Shown here: positions 1 through 10,009 of the stretch, piece after piece
Layout of the letters: the number at the start of each line of letters is the position of its first letter
Position numbering within the stretch: position 1 is the stretch's first letter
Assembly (NCBI GenBank): GCA_963565915.1
Contig: OY751493.1
Coordinates: forward strand, 4,526,001 to 4,590,000
From: Entoloma clypeatum
Taxonomy: Eukaryota > Basidiomycota > Agaricomycetes > Agaricales > Entolomataceae
Direction of reading: 5' to 3'
Length of the DNA: 64,000 nt
The notes under the pieces: generated by a model
The model's input: the letters and a program-made list of their open reading frames with translations, nothing else
Databases searched by the model: none
What the model was told of the DNA's origin: nothing
Program-made: the position numbers and the translations under genes

Positions 1-1656
1 TTTGGCATAGAACTCCTGCGAATGCATCAACGCAACCATCTGTCGTGAGTATGAACGGTGTTCCGTCAAACCTCGGGGCCACTAGAACTGGCTCGGCTAC
101 TAGTGTCTGCTTCAGTTTGAGGAAGGTACGGGTGTGTTCCTCCTTCCAGACATCCTTCAGTTTGTAGGCTTTCATCATCCGTTGGTAAACATTCTTCTTT
201 GCACCTGCTGGTACGCCGACCTTTTGGAGTAAACTCCTGAGTGGTCCTTCAATCCGCGCGTAGCCTTGGATAAGATCGCGAAAGTATGATGTCAATCCTA
301 GGAATCCGTCCAAGTGAGAGGCGTCTTCTGGTATCTTCCAGTTGACAATGGTACTCAGCTTTGCTGCATCCGGCGATATGCCGTTGGGCCCGACGACTGA
401 TCCTGCGAAGACAGCTTCTGTCATGAATAGGCGAAGCTTGCTCGGCGACAGTGATAGATGTTCCTTCCTCACTCGTTCAAGGATGGTACGGAGTTTTGCT
501 ATCCCTTCCTCGAATGTGTCAGCGGCCGATCCGCCGTCATCCACGAAGAGTTCGAATGTGCCGTTTGCTATAAGATCATGAGTTTTCGCTGCCATCATAC
601 TGCAAAACTCAGCTGGTGCCCCCGTGACTCCGAACGGCATGCGTTGGTATGCCCAATGCCCGTACCCTTCGACGTAGAAGCACAGGTACGGCTGTGAGTC
701 TTCGTGTATCGCGATGTGGTAGAATCCTGCCGCAAAATCAAAGACGTGCAAGTACCGATGGCCGGAAAGCCTCAGTTGCTTCGCGCGAATATCGCCTTGG
801 GGCACTGGGGCGATCTGAGTGATTCGGTTCACTTCATGGAAATCCTGGCAGATGCGCCATTTCACAGGTTCTGGTGTTTCGTCATGGTGTTCGTCTGTCG
901 CGGGTCTCGGTGGCATGTCTGGCATTGGCTCAAACCCGTGAGCGATACACTCATCGTTCAGTTTGTGTTTCAGCTCGTCAAGTGTAAGTCCGCCACCTTC
1001 GTGGGCCTTTTGTGCTAGGACGGTGGGTGCAACGCACCGTACATCGCTTGGGTGTATTGGCCGTATAATCCTCCCCTCTTTCATCTCATGTAGCATCTTG
1101 TGCAGATGGACGGTCTGAGCTGGGTTATAGGACCGCAGCGGTATTTTCTTGGATAGTGTGGCGTTTTCGGGAATGTTGAGCTTGTGTTCGTATCCTGGGA
1201 CTGCGTTTACTTCGCTCAACACTAGTGCGAAGCAGTCTGCGTATTCCCCGATTATTACCGTTATCTGTTGGTGTTGTTCGTTCGTTAGATCGGTTCCTAT
1301 TTGTACTAACCTTTGGATTTCTGCTATCCGTTCAGGGTTAAACGGTTCGGAGTTCCGCGTGTATATGTTGGATGCCTCGTTGACCACGTTCATGTTTGGT
1401 GTTTCATTCCCTGCAGATTCGAGGTGCTTGTTATTGTCGTCTGGTATAGGACTGAGTACTTGCTTTAGTTGTGGGGTTGTAGTTGTCCCTGATCCTCCGT
1501 TGCATAATGTCCAGCTCCTCCCAGATGTTTCCGACGATATGGTGACTGTATCGTCTCGGTAATCGTGAACGGCATTGAAGGCATGGAGCAGCGGCTTGCC
1601 AAAGAGGAGATCCCATCCTCCTTGGCTGTCGAATATCTCCAGTTCCACTCGCCGAC
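1..1656 (-). pseudogene. Ty3/gypsy pol, C-terminal part (RT-RNase H), cut by the left edge
   Basis: One frame read on the minus strand stays open from the hAT junction at 1656 to the window edge. In order it shows the end of the protease region (GWDLLFGKPLL), a linker, the reverse transcriptase entry (KWRICQDFHEVNRIT), the RT core (DFAAGFYHIAIHED, then QRMPFGVTGAPAEF), the polymerase active site LFVDDGG near 540, and the start of RNase H (ILTTDGCVDAFAGVL). RNase H and any integrase lie outside the window. No stops or frameshifts occur, so the only visible lesion is the hAT insertion. The frame continues exactly into the 3516-3972 segment once the hAT and one target duplication are set aside. 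It would make the replication polyprotein of an LTR retrotransposon. Classification as Ty3/gypsy rests on RT motifs and the PR-RT-RH order; the integrase was not seen. Confidence 0.9.
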
Positions 1657-1885
1657 TAAGGCTCCAACCGTTCTAGCTATATAACCGTTTTACACGGTTT
1701 ATACCGTATGTGTTTATGTTTATGTTTAGGGTGCTCAGCACCAGGTCGACTACACAGTAGTTAAACGGTATATATACGGTTACACAGTTATACCAGGAGA
1801 CGTAAAAATGTGTAATAGTGGCGTAGCTAAAAGCTTAAATGCAAAAACTGGTTCCTTCAACTTTTTTTTCAACAACCAAAACGCG

Positions 1886-3381
1886 ATGGCTCAACCACAA
1901 TCCCGAGACAACCCTGACCCTAATAACATCATCCCGAATGACACAAAACGAAAACGCGTCGCGACGGATCGTGCTCAGGGCCTTGATTCTTACTTTAAAG
2001 CCGTTGAAGCGACTAAAGCATCAGCAAATCAGACATGTGCTATGGCTGCTATGGGCACTATAGGGCACTACATTCTCAGGGATGTATGCTACAGAGCACT
2101 ATGTAGCACTCTGTAGCACATGTCTGATTTGCTGATGAAACCTGAGGTCAAGGTTAGAGTTAGCCTCGAGTTCATAGTGGGGTTTGATAATGAATTCCAC
2201 CCTTAAAAATCAGAGCCTCGTCCAAATCTTCAAGTCACGATCCCGAAAGATGCATCAAAGCCAGATGGGGATGCCGTGGAAAACGGGGCCTTGCTCTCTG
2301 CTACCGAGCTTCAGGCGCGAGGACACTTTGTCCATTCCCCTTCTGATATTGCTCCAGGTCCTCCACTGGCCGAAAATGAAGCTGATGACGACCCAAAGGA
2401 TAAGACGTATAAGCCGCCCAAACGTAGCAACGACCTGGATGAGGAAGAGCCGCATTCCATACATGCCAGTGACGGGGAAGAGGTGACAACCGAGACCGAG
2501 TATGGGCGCACAGTGGTAAGCAATCATTTGATTAGAGAAGTGCTTTCTGAAGTTCGTCATTACAATTAGCGCGAGAAAAAGGAAAAAAAGAGGAAGCGCA
2601 CTCGTCGTTGCAGTCCCAAAAATCAACGAAAGATCAAGCGCAAGACCTCCGAGGCACAATCGAAACGGGCTGGTGACGGCATCCCTTCGGAGTCACTGGT
2701 TTGCTGCCACCGTCGTCCCAGACAATGAAGCGGCACAGGCCGAGGCGATTGAGAAGGCCGAGATCGTTTTCAGAGTCATCGCCGAATCGTACCTTGAGAC
2801 AACGACAACGACCTCGCTGCCTGTACCCCCGAGCCGTGATCCTCAACCCATGACGAAGGCACCATCATTCCTCGCGAGTGCTTGCTTATTCCAACGGCCA
2901 ACCACTGCCACCATGACAACTACTATCTCGAAGCGGACTCCTCGGGAAGAGCTTGACGATGAAATTGTGCGATATCTTCGCTTTGAGGCAGCGCCTATGG
3001 GAGGACAAGGAGGAGAATGTGCAGGATCAAAGGAACCATCGGCAGACGAGGTTTTATTGAATCCGCTCTTGTGGTGGAAGGTTTGCACATTATTAAGAGT
3101 CTTCATTCCGTCCGTCTGACATTCATTCACAGGTACATGCTGTCGAGTTCCCTGTCATTGCACGGATGGCTCGTGACTACCTTGCGATTCCAGCAACTAG
3201 TGTCGCCGTTGAACGAACATTTTCCAAGTCACGCCACATCTGTGCCAACTTACGAAGCTCGTTGAAGGAGAAAACCATCACGATGGCACTCCTGACTAAG
3301 GCTTGGATACGGAGTGGTATGTTCGCAATGGTGGCACCACCAGAGGTGCGACGGAAGCATGGAGATAATGGAAAAAATTGA
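1886..3381 (+). pseudogene. hAT transposase remnant (N-terminal piece plus dimerisation domain)
   Basis: The N-terminal piece starts at ATG 1886 (MAQPQSRDNPDPNN) with a basic KRKR patch and runs into the hairpin repeat at 2019. An acidic stretch at 2276-2569 and a Lys/Arg-rich stretch follow in shifting frames. The C-terminal part is clear: EELDDEIVRYLRFEAAP near 2950, LLWWK, a 52-bp intron 3081-3132, then VHAVEFPVIARMARDYLAIP and SVAVERTFSKSRHICANLR. The last is the signature of the hAT C-terminal dimerisation region (Dimer_Tnp_hAT). The stop is at 3381. Missing are the DDE catalytic core and probably the zinc-finger BED domain. The copy cannot encode an active transposase but could be moved in trans because its ends are intact. 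Confidence 0.82.
2019..2137. repeat. 119-bp hairpin-forming inverted repeat inside the hAT
   Basis: A perfect 23-bp arm at 2019-2041 (CATCAGCAAATCAGACATG...) returns as its reverse complement at 2115-2137. The inner sequence holds a second inverted repeat (GCTACAGAG / CTCTGTAGC). It interrupts the N-terminal transposase frame. No convincing target duplication was seen, so it may be either a tiny MITE or an inverted duplication of transposase sequence. Confidence 0.75.
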
Positions 3382-3515
3382 GGCGGCCATCACAACCGTT
3401 TTATAAACAGTTTATTAAACGTATATAGTTAGTTAAACTGTTTATCCAACTGTATCCGTTTACTAGGCTCCTGAGGGGTAAACGTAAACTAAACGGTTGG
3501 AGCCTTATCGCCGAC

Positions 3516-3972
3516 GTATCCCTGCGATCTCCATAGTGCCTGCCCACACTGCATGCGATGGTATTATTGTGCCGTTCGCCATCCGTAGCGACTTCCTTGA
3601 TGGACGCCATCCGTGGAGTGTTGGCTTGATCTGATTAAAAACGTGGAGGCCCATAGCGCCCACCATAGCGCCGTCGTCAAACAACCCTGATATCCTAATC
3701 CTATTCCTCCCGACTCCATGTATTGTAACTTCGTGGTGAAATGGCATCTCTGACTGTTGTCCCTTTTTCGGGTGTGGTACAGCCTCTCGAACGGCATACA
3801 AATCGATAGTAAGTGGTGTATTCATGCTGCTATCAAGTATATTCGTGCCGATGCGAGGTGGCGCTACCGTTCGATCTGGTGACAAAAGAACTGGGGCCAC
3901 CCGCTCGTCGATTAGACGGGGGCCCCTTGTCCGTTTCCCTGCCCTAACCCAATCCCTTCCACTCCAAGCCAT
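3516..3972 (-). pseudogene. Ty3/gypsy pol, N-terminal part with retropepsin-like protease
   Basis: This is the N-terminal end of the element's pol, read from 3972 down to the target duplication at 3508-3515. The protease signature is RISGLFDDGAMVGAM, the form of the aspartic active site (D-D/S-G) used by many basidiomycete gypsy elements. The frame overlaps the 3' end of gag (which stops at 3912) and lies one base back relative to gag. That suggests a programmed -1 frameshift for Gag-Pol (inference). The frame ends artificially at the hAT inverted repeat; skipping the hAT, IAGIRRR continues directly into VELEIFDSQ of the 1-1656 segment. Together they form one polyprotein disrupted by a single clean insertion. 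Confidence 0.85.
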
Positions 3973-5516
3973 GCAAACTCAAACTGGTCCTCCTCTGCTC
4001 CCACGATGTTGACTTGGGCATGTGCCGTGAAGTTGGTTCTTCCGAGGGCGCGCGTGGCAACCCTGTGCCAAATGCGTTCCTTGATATTCATCTGCTCGGT
4101 TGTTGTGCATTTCTGGCTCTGGTGTCCCAACTTCCCGCAGTTGAAGCATTCGCCTGAACAGATCTCGGCGCGGGATGGGTGGAGTGGAAATCCTGTCTGT
4201 TCCGACACGTAGCCATCCTGGCCATGTTCGGTTGCCCAATCGCGTAGTTGTTGGAGGTAGGCGTTGCGGCCGTCGGCGGTGTCTGGCTGTTTGGGCCATC
4301 TCGCCGCTGCTGCTCTCGCCGCTGCTCTTTGTTCCTCGGTGACCGGAGGGCGAGGTTGGCGTGTGTCAGCCCTGGGGACCGCTATGCCTGCGTTTCGGGT
4401 GGTAAGGTTCGGAGTTTGTCGGGTGGGGGTGACTGTGAGTTGACTGAAGGCTTGGGTAAGTTTGTCGGGTGTCGACTGGGGACGTATGGTTGCCAGTTTA
4501 TGTTCCAGCTCTGAGATCCGCTTCGTGTACGTCTCCTCCTTTGCCTTCTCGGCCCTATATCTCCCGAGTTTCTCCGTGAGGTAAGTGGGGTCGATCTCCT
4601 TGATCGCCTTCGTGAATGATGCCCAATTTGCTTGGTTGACTGGTACTCTGTCGCGTATGATGTCGGGAAGGTTCTTTCTGGTCGTGGTGATGTAGTTTGT
4701 TGTGTCTGAAACCTCGAGTTTGCGAGCGAGTTCGATAGCCTTGTCCGCAAATACGATGTGGGAGTACACGTCCTCGCCGGCGTATTTGATCTTCTTCATC
4801 AAGTCCTCGACGCTGAGCTTCATGTTCATCAACTCTTCCTCGTTCTCCATCCTGGATGCTTTGACCTTCTCTACCCCGGGGAATCTCGTCTTGAAGGCGA
4901 TCTCGAACGCGCTCCATGTCGCATACTTCCCTTTTTCGGCGTCGTACCACTCCTCCGCAGTTGACCCGTCCTTGAGGTAGTCCGAGAGTGCTGTAATCTT
5001 CTCACTGTCCTGCGTCACTTTCAATTCCCTCATGTTTACGCGGAAGGATTTCAAAAATTGGCCAGGTGTGGTCTCGTCACCGTGTTCGCCACTGAATGGA
5101 AGAACTTGTGTGGTGGGCATGGCGGTGTCGTCGTCTAACGATGGTGATGGTGGTGCGGGTTTAGGTAGAGGGGGGGGTGGCTCTAGGGTAGGCTTCAAGG
5201 GGGGTCGTGTTGTCCACGTTGCAGGGCGAAGCCTGCCGATGGTGGAGTTTTCCGGGTTCGTGCTGCGACGCGTGTTCGTGTTCGATGATTCGGACCCTCG
5301 TGTCCACGATGAGAGTGTTGAGTTTGTATTGCTTATTGATCCGTACGAAGGTAACTGTTCGAAGCTTGAAAACGACGACGCCATGGGGCCGTACGCTGTG
5401 TCGTGGGGGGGTGTAGGAGAGTGGAATGGATCTACTTCGTCTAGGTTGTTCTCGGTGGTTGGGAAGTTCAGTGATGAGGTGGTTCGCTCGTCAGGCAGTT
5501 TTGACGCTCCCGTCAT
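3912..5516 (-). CDS. Ty3/gypsy Gag polyprotein
   Basis: Structural protein of the left-flank retrotransposon, 534 aa from the first in-frame ATG at 5516 (MTGASKLPDE). The frame is open further upstream but has only a GTG. A Pro/Ser-rich N-terminal half is followed by a Retrotrans_gag domain (FLKSFRVNMRELKVTQDSEK ... GSTAEEWYD ... WSAFEIAFKTRFPG). Next come a coiled-coil-like charged stretch and, near the C-terminus, one CCHC zinc knuckle (CFNCGKLGHQSQKC) for RNA packaging. It is intact, with no internal stop. The last 61 bases overlap pol in another frame. Confidence 0.88.
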   Translation of the reverse strand: MTGASKLPDERTTSSLNFPTTENNLDEVDPFHSPTPPHDTAYGPMASSFSSFEQLPSYGSISNTNSTLSSWTRGSESSNTNTRRSTNPENSTIGRLRPATWTTRPPLKPTLEPPPPLPKPAPPSPSLDDDTAMPTTQVLPFSGEHGDETTPGQFLKSFRVNMRELKVTQDSEKITALSDYLKDGSTAEEWYDAEKGKYATWSAFEIAFKTRFPGVEKVKASRMENEEELMNMKLSVEDLMKKIKYAGEDVYSHIVFADKAIELARKLEVSDTTNYITTTRKNLPDIIRDRVPVNQANWASFTKAIKEIDPTYLTEKLGRYRAEKAKEETYTKRISELEHKLATIRPQSTPDKLTQAFSQLTVTPTRQTPNLTTRNAGIAVPRADTRQPRPPVTEEQRAAARAAAARWPKQPDTADGRNAYLQQLRDWATEHGQDGYVSEQTGFPLHPSRAEICSGECFNCGKLGHQSQKCTTTEQMNIKERIWHRVATRALGRTNFTAHAQVNIVGAEEDQFEFAWLGVEGIGLGQGNGQGAPV

Positions 5517-5561
5517 GTTGTGGTGTATATCGTAGTTGCGGTTATTAGGAGTCGTCGGCAC

Positions 5562-5614
5562 GGTTAACGGTTGTGGCGGTTGCGGTTACGGTTACAGTTA
5601 CGGTTCAGTAGATG
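5562..5614 (-). other. Gypsy leader with degenerate GTAACC hexamers
   Basis: Between LTR and gag the minus strand reads a string of near-hexameric units (AACCGTAACTGTAACCGTAACCGCAACC). It is a low-complexity untranslated leader. It resembles but does not match the fungal telomere unit TTAGGG. Confidence 0.5.
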
Positions 5615-5845
5615 TGTCTGGTGAGTACGGATGGTGCTGTCATCACCACGTGGAGAGGTGGAGGTGTCTGTCGCCCGCGTAGAACTTATCGTCCGGTCTA
5701 GGATAGCGTTGTTGTTGTTCTGATGGTCTACTCTACATGTATGTCTACGACACCTGACTGCTGGATCACGTGACAGTCGGAGTCGTGCCCCGGGCACTAC
5801 TCCATCATCACCCAATATTGCCCCACAGCCTCTCGACCTGACAAG
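5615..5845 (-). repeat. Probable 5' LTR of the left gypsy element
   Basis: Read on the minus strand, the segment begins TGTCAGGTCGAGAGG at 5845 and ends ...CAGACA near 5615, i.e. short TGTC...GACA inverted termini, about 230 bp. It sits directly upstream of gag. The partner 3' LTR lies outside the window, so the borders rest on the termini alone. Confidence 0.5.
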
Positions 5846-5849
5846 CAAG

Positions 5850-6557
5850 GCATTACGGTTGCTAAAGACCTACTGCGCACCGGACGCTGGGAAGAGGTTC
5901 CTCTCGTTCATATTTTCAACGAGGATTACCTCCAACCACCACCGCGCATCTTCCAACGAACTGATCGGACATTCTCCATCAAGTTATGGACTGAAGACGC
6001 TTTCCAACTCCTCGTTGACCCCGTCGATGACAACCTGCCTTTTTTAAATCCACGCTCTGTGCTGTGAGGCGGCCAACCCTGTTCTGCTCGAAACACGCAT
6101 GCACCCCAGGCCCGAGGTCGATATGCACAGGCCAATGTTGCTGACTGAGCCCGATACTCGCTTCCTCCCTCATGTCCGCTGTTAATCTGAGAGCCGTCTG
6201 CCACAGACAAAAGTGTACGTCCCCACCATCCCGCGCTGTCTGGATGCACTTCTCGCACAAATCCGATGGTTATCGGACAATGGGCACGCCTCAGTGTGGC
6301 GCCACGGACCGGGAACGGACGTAGGGTACCTGGCGCGTTATCTGTCCTTGGAGATGTCGAGCCAGAGAAAGAAGCTTTTGTCATTGTTGAAGAGCGAGTC
6401 GAGGAGCGGGTTGGAGACGATTTTGGATCAGTATAGGAGGACACACAAACTCAAACTCACGCGCGATGAGATTGCTCGGGCTCTCGAGATGGAAAATGAT
6501 GATGATGAGTCTTCGGATGAGGATCTGATTATCAGGGTTGAAACGCCGACATTGTAA
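5850..6557 (+). pseudogene. Unidentified coding relic in three frame segments
   Basis: Three stretches read like real protein but in different frames. One is 5856-6065 (KDLLRTGRWEEVPLVHIF ... PPPRIFQRTDRTFSIKLW), ending in a stop. The second is about 6062-6196 (EAANPVLLETRMHPRPEVD). The third is 6213-6557 (PTIPRCLDALLAQIRWLSD ... RRKSESR-like helix ... acidic MENDDDESSDEDL tail). No canonical introns clearly join them, so frameshift decay is more likely than splicing. The 5' end abuts the gypsy LTR, suggesting truncation by that insertion. I do not recognise the family. Confidence 0.45.
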
Positions 6558-6998
6558 CGCGCTATCAAGTGGCCGATGCAAGATGTCTTCCGAGCTCAGC
6601 GTCACCCATCGTTCGCTTCTACCACCTCCTTGATCTCCCTAGGTCTATGAGATACGTCCGCTCACAGCACAATGCAAGCGCCTTCATCAAGGCGATGTCT
6701 GCAAGGGACGCGACCCCCGTGCGTCTTCCGGACAAATCCTCCTCTGATCGTCAAGAACAGACCCGCTATCGCCAATGATAAGGAACTCATCTCGCATGTC
6801 TTCATCTAGGATAAACTGTATTTCGGGTAGTTCTTCCGTGTTTGGTCACGATGGTTCTCTGCATAATACATTCACTTCGAAGACCCTTTCCGACTTCGTG
6901 CGAGCACTTGAGCTTCCACAAAAAAAAGATAAGTAGTCGATGCAGTGAACGGACGGCAAGAACCAGCGTACGCTTGAATGGATCGGCGGCACCTGGCC
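6558..6998. other. Intergenic, nothing recognised
   Basis: About 440 bp between the relic and the 3' end of the OB-fold gene. It contains only short unconvincing frames. It probably includes the 3' UTR of the minus-strand gene at 6999-8086. Confidence 0.5.
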
Positions 6999-8086
6999 TC
7001 AACGAAGAGAGTCCAAGCCAGCCATTCCTTCAAACCACCGAACGACAGCCGCGACTTTCCTCACCGCCGCATCGCTCTCCCCAAGCCTCAAATCAGGCCG
7101 CAGCCTACTGTCTTCACGGCTGTACGGCATCGTCCTGTAACATATCTCCATCTTGGATTTGTGGAACGGCGACGCGGAAAGCGTGGGCGACGTCGCAGCA
7201 TCCCAAGTCGCCATCACATCTGCGCCCGAGAAAAAAAAAGGACATGATATTGGAAACGGTGGAACGGCGGAGGGAGAGCGTACGTTCGATATAGAGAACA
7301 TCCCCTCTCTTCACCCCGGCTCCACCCCAAACGTCCGCAATCTCCCTCCACGCAGTAAGCTTGCACACCATCCCCTCCTCGTCTCCCAGGACCAACGACA
7401 GCATCGACACCTCTTTCCCCGCATCCGGCCCCCTCTTTATCTTGGTCGTGTTCGGCCCGTCAACCTCGAGCACCGCCAGCAACACGGTGATTTTCCGCGA
7501 ACCCTTTGGGCTAGATCTGCGCAAGGAGGACAAGGAAGTGAGAGAATGGAGGCTGAAGTGGAAAGAAGGGAAACAGGCGATAGATGACGCGTCGGAATAG
7601 CTGTAGGATTGCGTTTCTTGTGTTTCCTGCGTTTCGAAATGAGCGGGGAGTTTGCTCTCGTTGCTGGTGGATTTTTCGGACATGTCGAGAAGAAAGGAAG
7701 GCATTGTTTCATCTTTGGTGTGTCCATCTGTCTCGTCTGCAGTCGGAGGCCAGGTATATACAGTGGTCTGATCTATAATAGAAGTTAGCTGGGGGACCAC
7801 GAACCGATTATTGAACATCATTACCTAGTTTTTCGAAAGGACTATCTCCGTATCCTGCTTCATCTGGATCATGGTCGAAAATGGTGTTCTGGTACAGCAA
7901 TGAAATCCGTCGACTAGCAGCCGCCAGTGTCGCAGGTGGAAAAATAACAGAACGGCTTGCATAAAGACTCTTATTTGGCCGAAGCTGAGTCGCCTGTGGC
8001 TTGGGAGAGATGGTTTCCCATTGGTAAGAACTGGGGTCTTTGTCAATGTCGGCGATGGATGGTGCACCAAGAAAGAGTCTGAACAT
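6999..8086 (-). CDS. SHLD2-like OB-fold (nucleic-acid-binding) protein
   Basis: Three exons: 8086-7825, 7772-7284, 7219-6999, giving 323 aa. Introns of 52 bp (GTAATG...TATAG) and 64 bp (GTACGC...GCGCAG) restore one frame. The start MFRLFLGAPSIADIDKD is the first ATG of the conserved N-terminus. Residues about 190-250 contain KITVLLAVLEVDGPNT ... EVSMLSLVLGDEEGMVCKLT ... GVKRGDVLYIEHV, the beta-barrel pattern of the first OB fold of shieldin subunit 2-like proteins. The C-terminus MEICYRTMPYSREDSRLRPD ... VVRWFEGMAGL looks conserved. In animals SHLD2 binds ssDNA and limits end resection at breaks; a fungal role in DNA-end metabolism is inference. It could instead be another OB-fold family. A Ser/Thr-rich linker lies between the N-terminal motif and the OB fold. 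Confidence 0.7.
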
Positions 8087-8151
8087 GACCAATCCAGGAT
8101 AATAACTTTTTTTTTGATATTTTATCGATATCTTGTAAATAACCGCCAACG

Positions 8152-8340
8152 CCTCTAATGAACAGATGGGGTATGAATCCAAACGGAGAGACTTTTTTTT
8201 TGTCGATATATATCCGAAGCCACCGAGAAACCCACAACGCCTCTAATGAACAGATAGGGCATGAATCCGAGCGAGCCAAGAACCGAGAGAAAAGGCTGGG
8301 CCTATGTAACCCAAGAGAAACCCCAACGCCTCTAAGTGGT
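8152..8340. repeat. Short direct repeats upstream of the OB-fold gene
   Basis: A 25-base unit (CGCCTCTAATGAACAGAT followed by GGG(G/C)ATGAATCC) occurs at about 8152 and 8242, 90 bp apart. A third partial copy, CGCCTCTAA, is near 8332. The repeats overlap the 5' upstream region of the OB-fold gene and could be a locally duplicated regulatory segment. Confidence 0.7.
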
Positions 8341-8365
8341 CAATGGGGTGGCGAAGAAAAGGTAG

Positions 8366-9500
8366 GAAAAGTGCAGAACATTGCAAGGTACGCGTCCGCT
8401 GGTATCATGTACAACAGGTGGGCTGTACGCCAGAAATGGGTCTAGAACAAAGGCTGTAAAATAGGGAAGTATAGAGCGAACGAAAAGTGACTGACCCGCT
8501 ATCGGTCTCCGCCACGCCGGGAGAGAGGTTCCAGAGATCCTGAAGTCGCAACCGCCAAGATGCAACCACAATGGCCTCCTTCACCGTCCAATCTCCCGTC
8601 ATGCTTCCTCCGACAGAACTTCCCCTCGAATTGTCGATGCGGCTGCCTTCGATATCCATCATACCAAGAGAGAGGTCCAGAAGGCCTTGCAGTTCCCCGA
8701 GAACCGCAATCCCGTCCTTCACCGTCCGACCTCCTGGTGTGCTGAAACCGATAGAAACCACTCCAACATTCACGTCACCACCGCGAATTACCCCACCAAA
8801 CCCGAGTCGGAAACAGACCCACGCAACGGATACGATCCTTCCGTCGCACTGTTCCGAACGTGCTCGAGCGAGGTTCGCGTTGGCTTCATGAGAGAAAAAT
8901 GGGGGCATAGTGCAGAACATTGCAAAGCGCAATATCCGCGGGTATCGATGTGCAACAGGCGGGTTGCACGCGCCAGTGATAGGATCTGGCAAACAAAATC
9001 GTCAGGAAAGCACTATTAACCGAGAGAAGTCTAGGACTGACCTGCTACCGGTGTCTACTGCCAGGAGAGAGGCCCCAGATCGTCTTGAAGCTACATCCGC
9101 CAAGGTGCAACTACAATTCCATCCTTCACCGTCCGATCTCCTGTCATGCTTTCACCGAGAGAACAGCCCAGCCGAGAGAAATAACGCTGCTAGAAGGGGG
9201 GATTTCGGGACGATCGTCAGGACATGGAGGTTAAGCGAAGAGTCTTCGACTCCGTCCCGGCTAACAAAGAAGAAGCGGTGTCCCTCCGGTATTGCTCGCC
9301 ATGCAAACCAGTCCGCTTTTCCCTGCGCTCGTACATGAGAATCGAAAGAGTTCGCGAACCTCCAGTCAAAACCGATCCAAAGAGAGGTGGTGATTTTGCG
9401 GCGTCCAGCGTCGCGGGTATACTTGTACGCCAGGTGGGGCGTGCGCACCAGTGGGTGTCTTGCGGACGGATCTTGCTCGAGTTTATCAGGAAAAGGCACT
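8366..9500. repeat. Diverged ~540-bp tandem repeat units
   Basis: The unit beginning GTGCAGAACATTGCAA at 8371 recurs at 8910. Both copies keep the same downstream order: ..CAACAGG(T/C)GGG.., CTGACC(C/T)GCTA(T/C)CGGT, GGAGAGAGG, CCTTCACCGTCC(A/G)ATCTCC(C/T)GTCATGC. A weaker third trace starts near 9415. On the minus strand each unit encodes a related ~27-residue peptide (TVKEAIVVASWRLRLQDLW / TVKDGIAVLGELQGLLDL) followed by a potential GGTCAGT donor. It may be a duplicated exon of a lost repeat protein. No complete gene could be built. Confidence 0.6.
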
Positions 9501-10009
9501 TATGGCGGGTGTCGTTTCGCCAAACGCTCGCTTTCGTGACTCCTTCCGAGTTGACTGTCGCCCCGGATTCATGTGACACAAAGAGGGATTGTGCTGCAAG
9601 TAGGTGACGTCAATCACCGGGAAAATCACGATATCAACGAGACGAACTGACCTGAACTTCCTGGCTCCAGGCTAGGCAAGGGGGTTGGGTACTTTCCTGA
9701 TGTCGGGGCCAACCACACCAGTTCCGCCTCTCCTTCCCAAATACCATACTCCAGAACCAGAAAAACCAACAAGCACCATCATCGCGGACAAGAAGGAATG
9801 TACACCAGGTGGGGTGCACGCCGGCAGGTGTCGTGTGGACGTGGGTGTCTTGTGGACGTGGGTGTCGGTGGACGTGAGGCCTACGCAAATGCCGAGAAAA
9901 GAAGATGAAGGAGTAGAGGCGAGCGCGCACAAGGCGTGCGGCAGCAGCGGGTATCCAGTGCAGGGGCACAGTAGAAAGGACAAGGGAACCACACATGGTG
10001 AGCCAACGT

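Larger units (their letters stand above)
1657..3507 (+). mobile_element. hAT-family DNA transposon, internally deleted
   Basis: The ends are 16-bp perfect inverted repeats (TAAGGCTCCAACCGTT at 1657-1672, its complement at 3492-3507). They are flanked by an 8-bp direct repeat TCGCCGAC at 1649-1656 and 3508-3515. Eight-base target duplications and a C-terminal hAT dimerisation domain inside identify the superfamily. At 1,851 bp it is about half the size of an autonomous hAT, and the catalytic RNase H-like core is missing. Subterminal regions carry repeated AACGGTTTAT/ATATACGGTT motifs, as expected for transposase-binding sites (inference). It landed inside the gypsy pol ORF, so it is younger than that element. 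Confidence 0.93.

Noticed and set aside
5581..5610. Telomere-like GGTTAC repeats
   Set aside because: The unit is not TTAGGG, is degenerate and lies in the leader between the gypsy LTR and gag.
5926..6444. 172-aa minus-strand frame
   Set aside because: Composition and motifs fit the shadow of plus-strand coding segments; no family resemblance.
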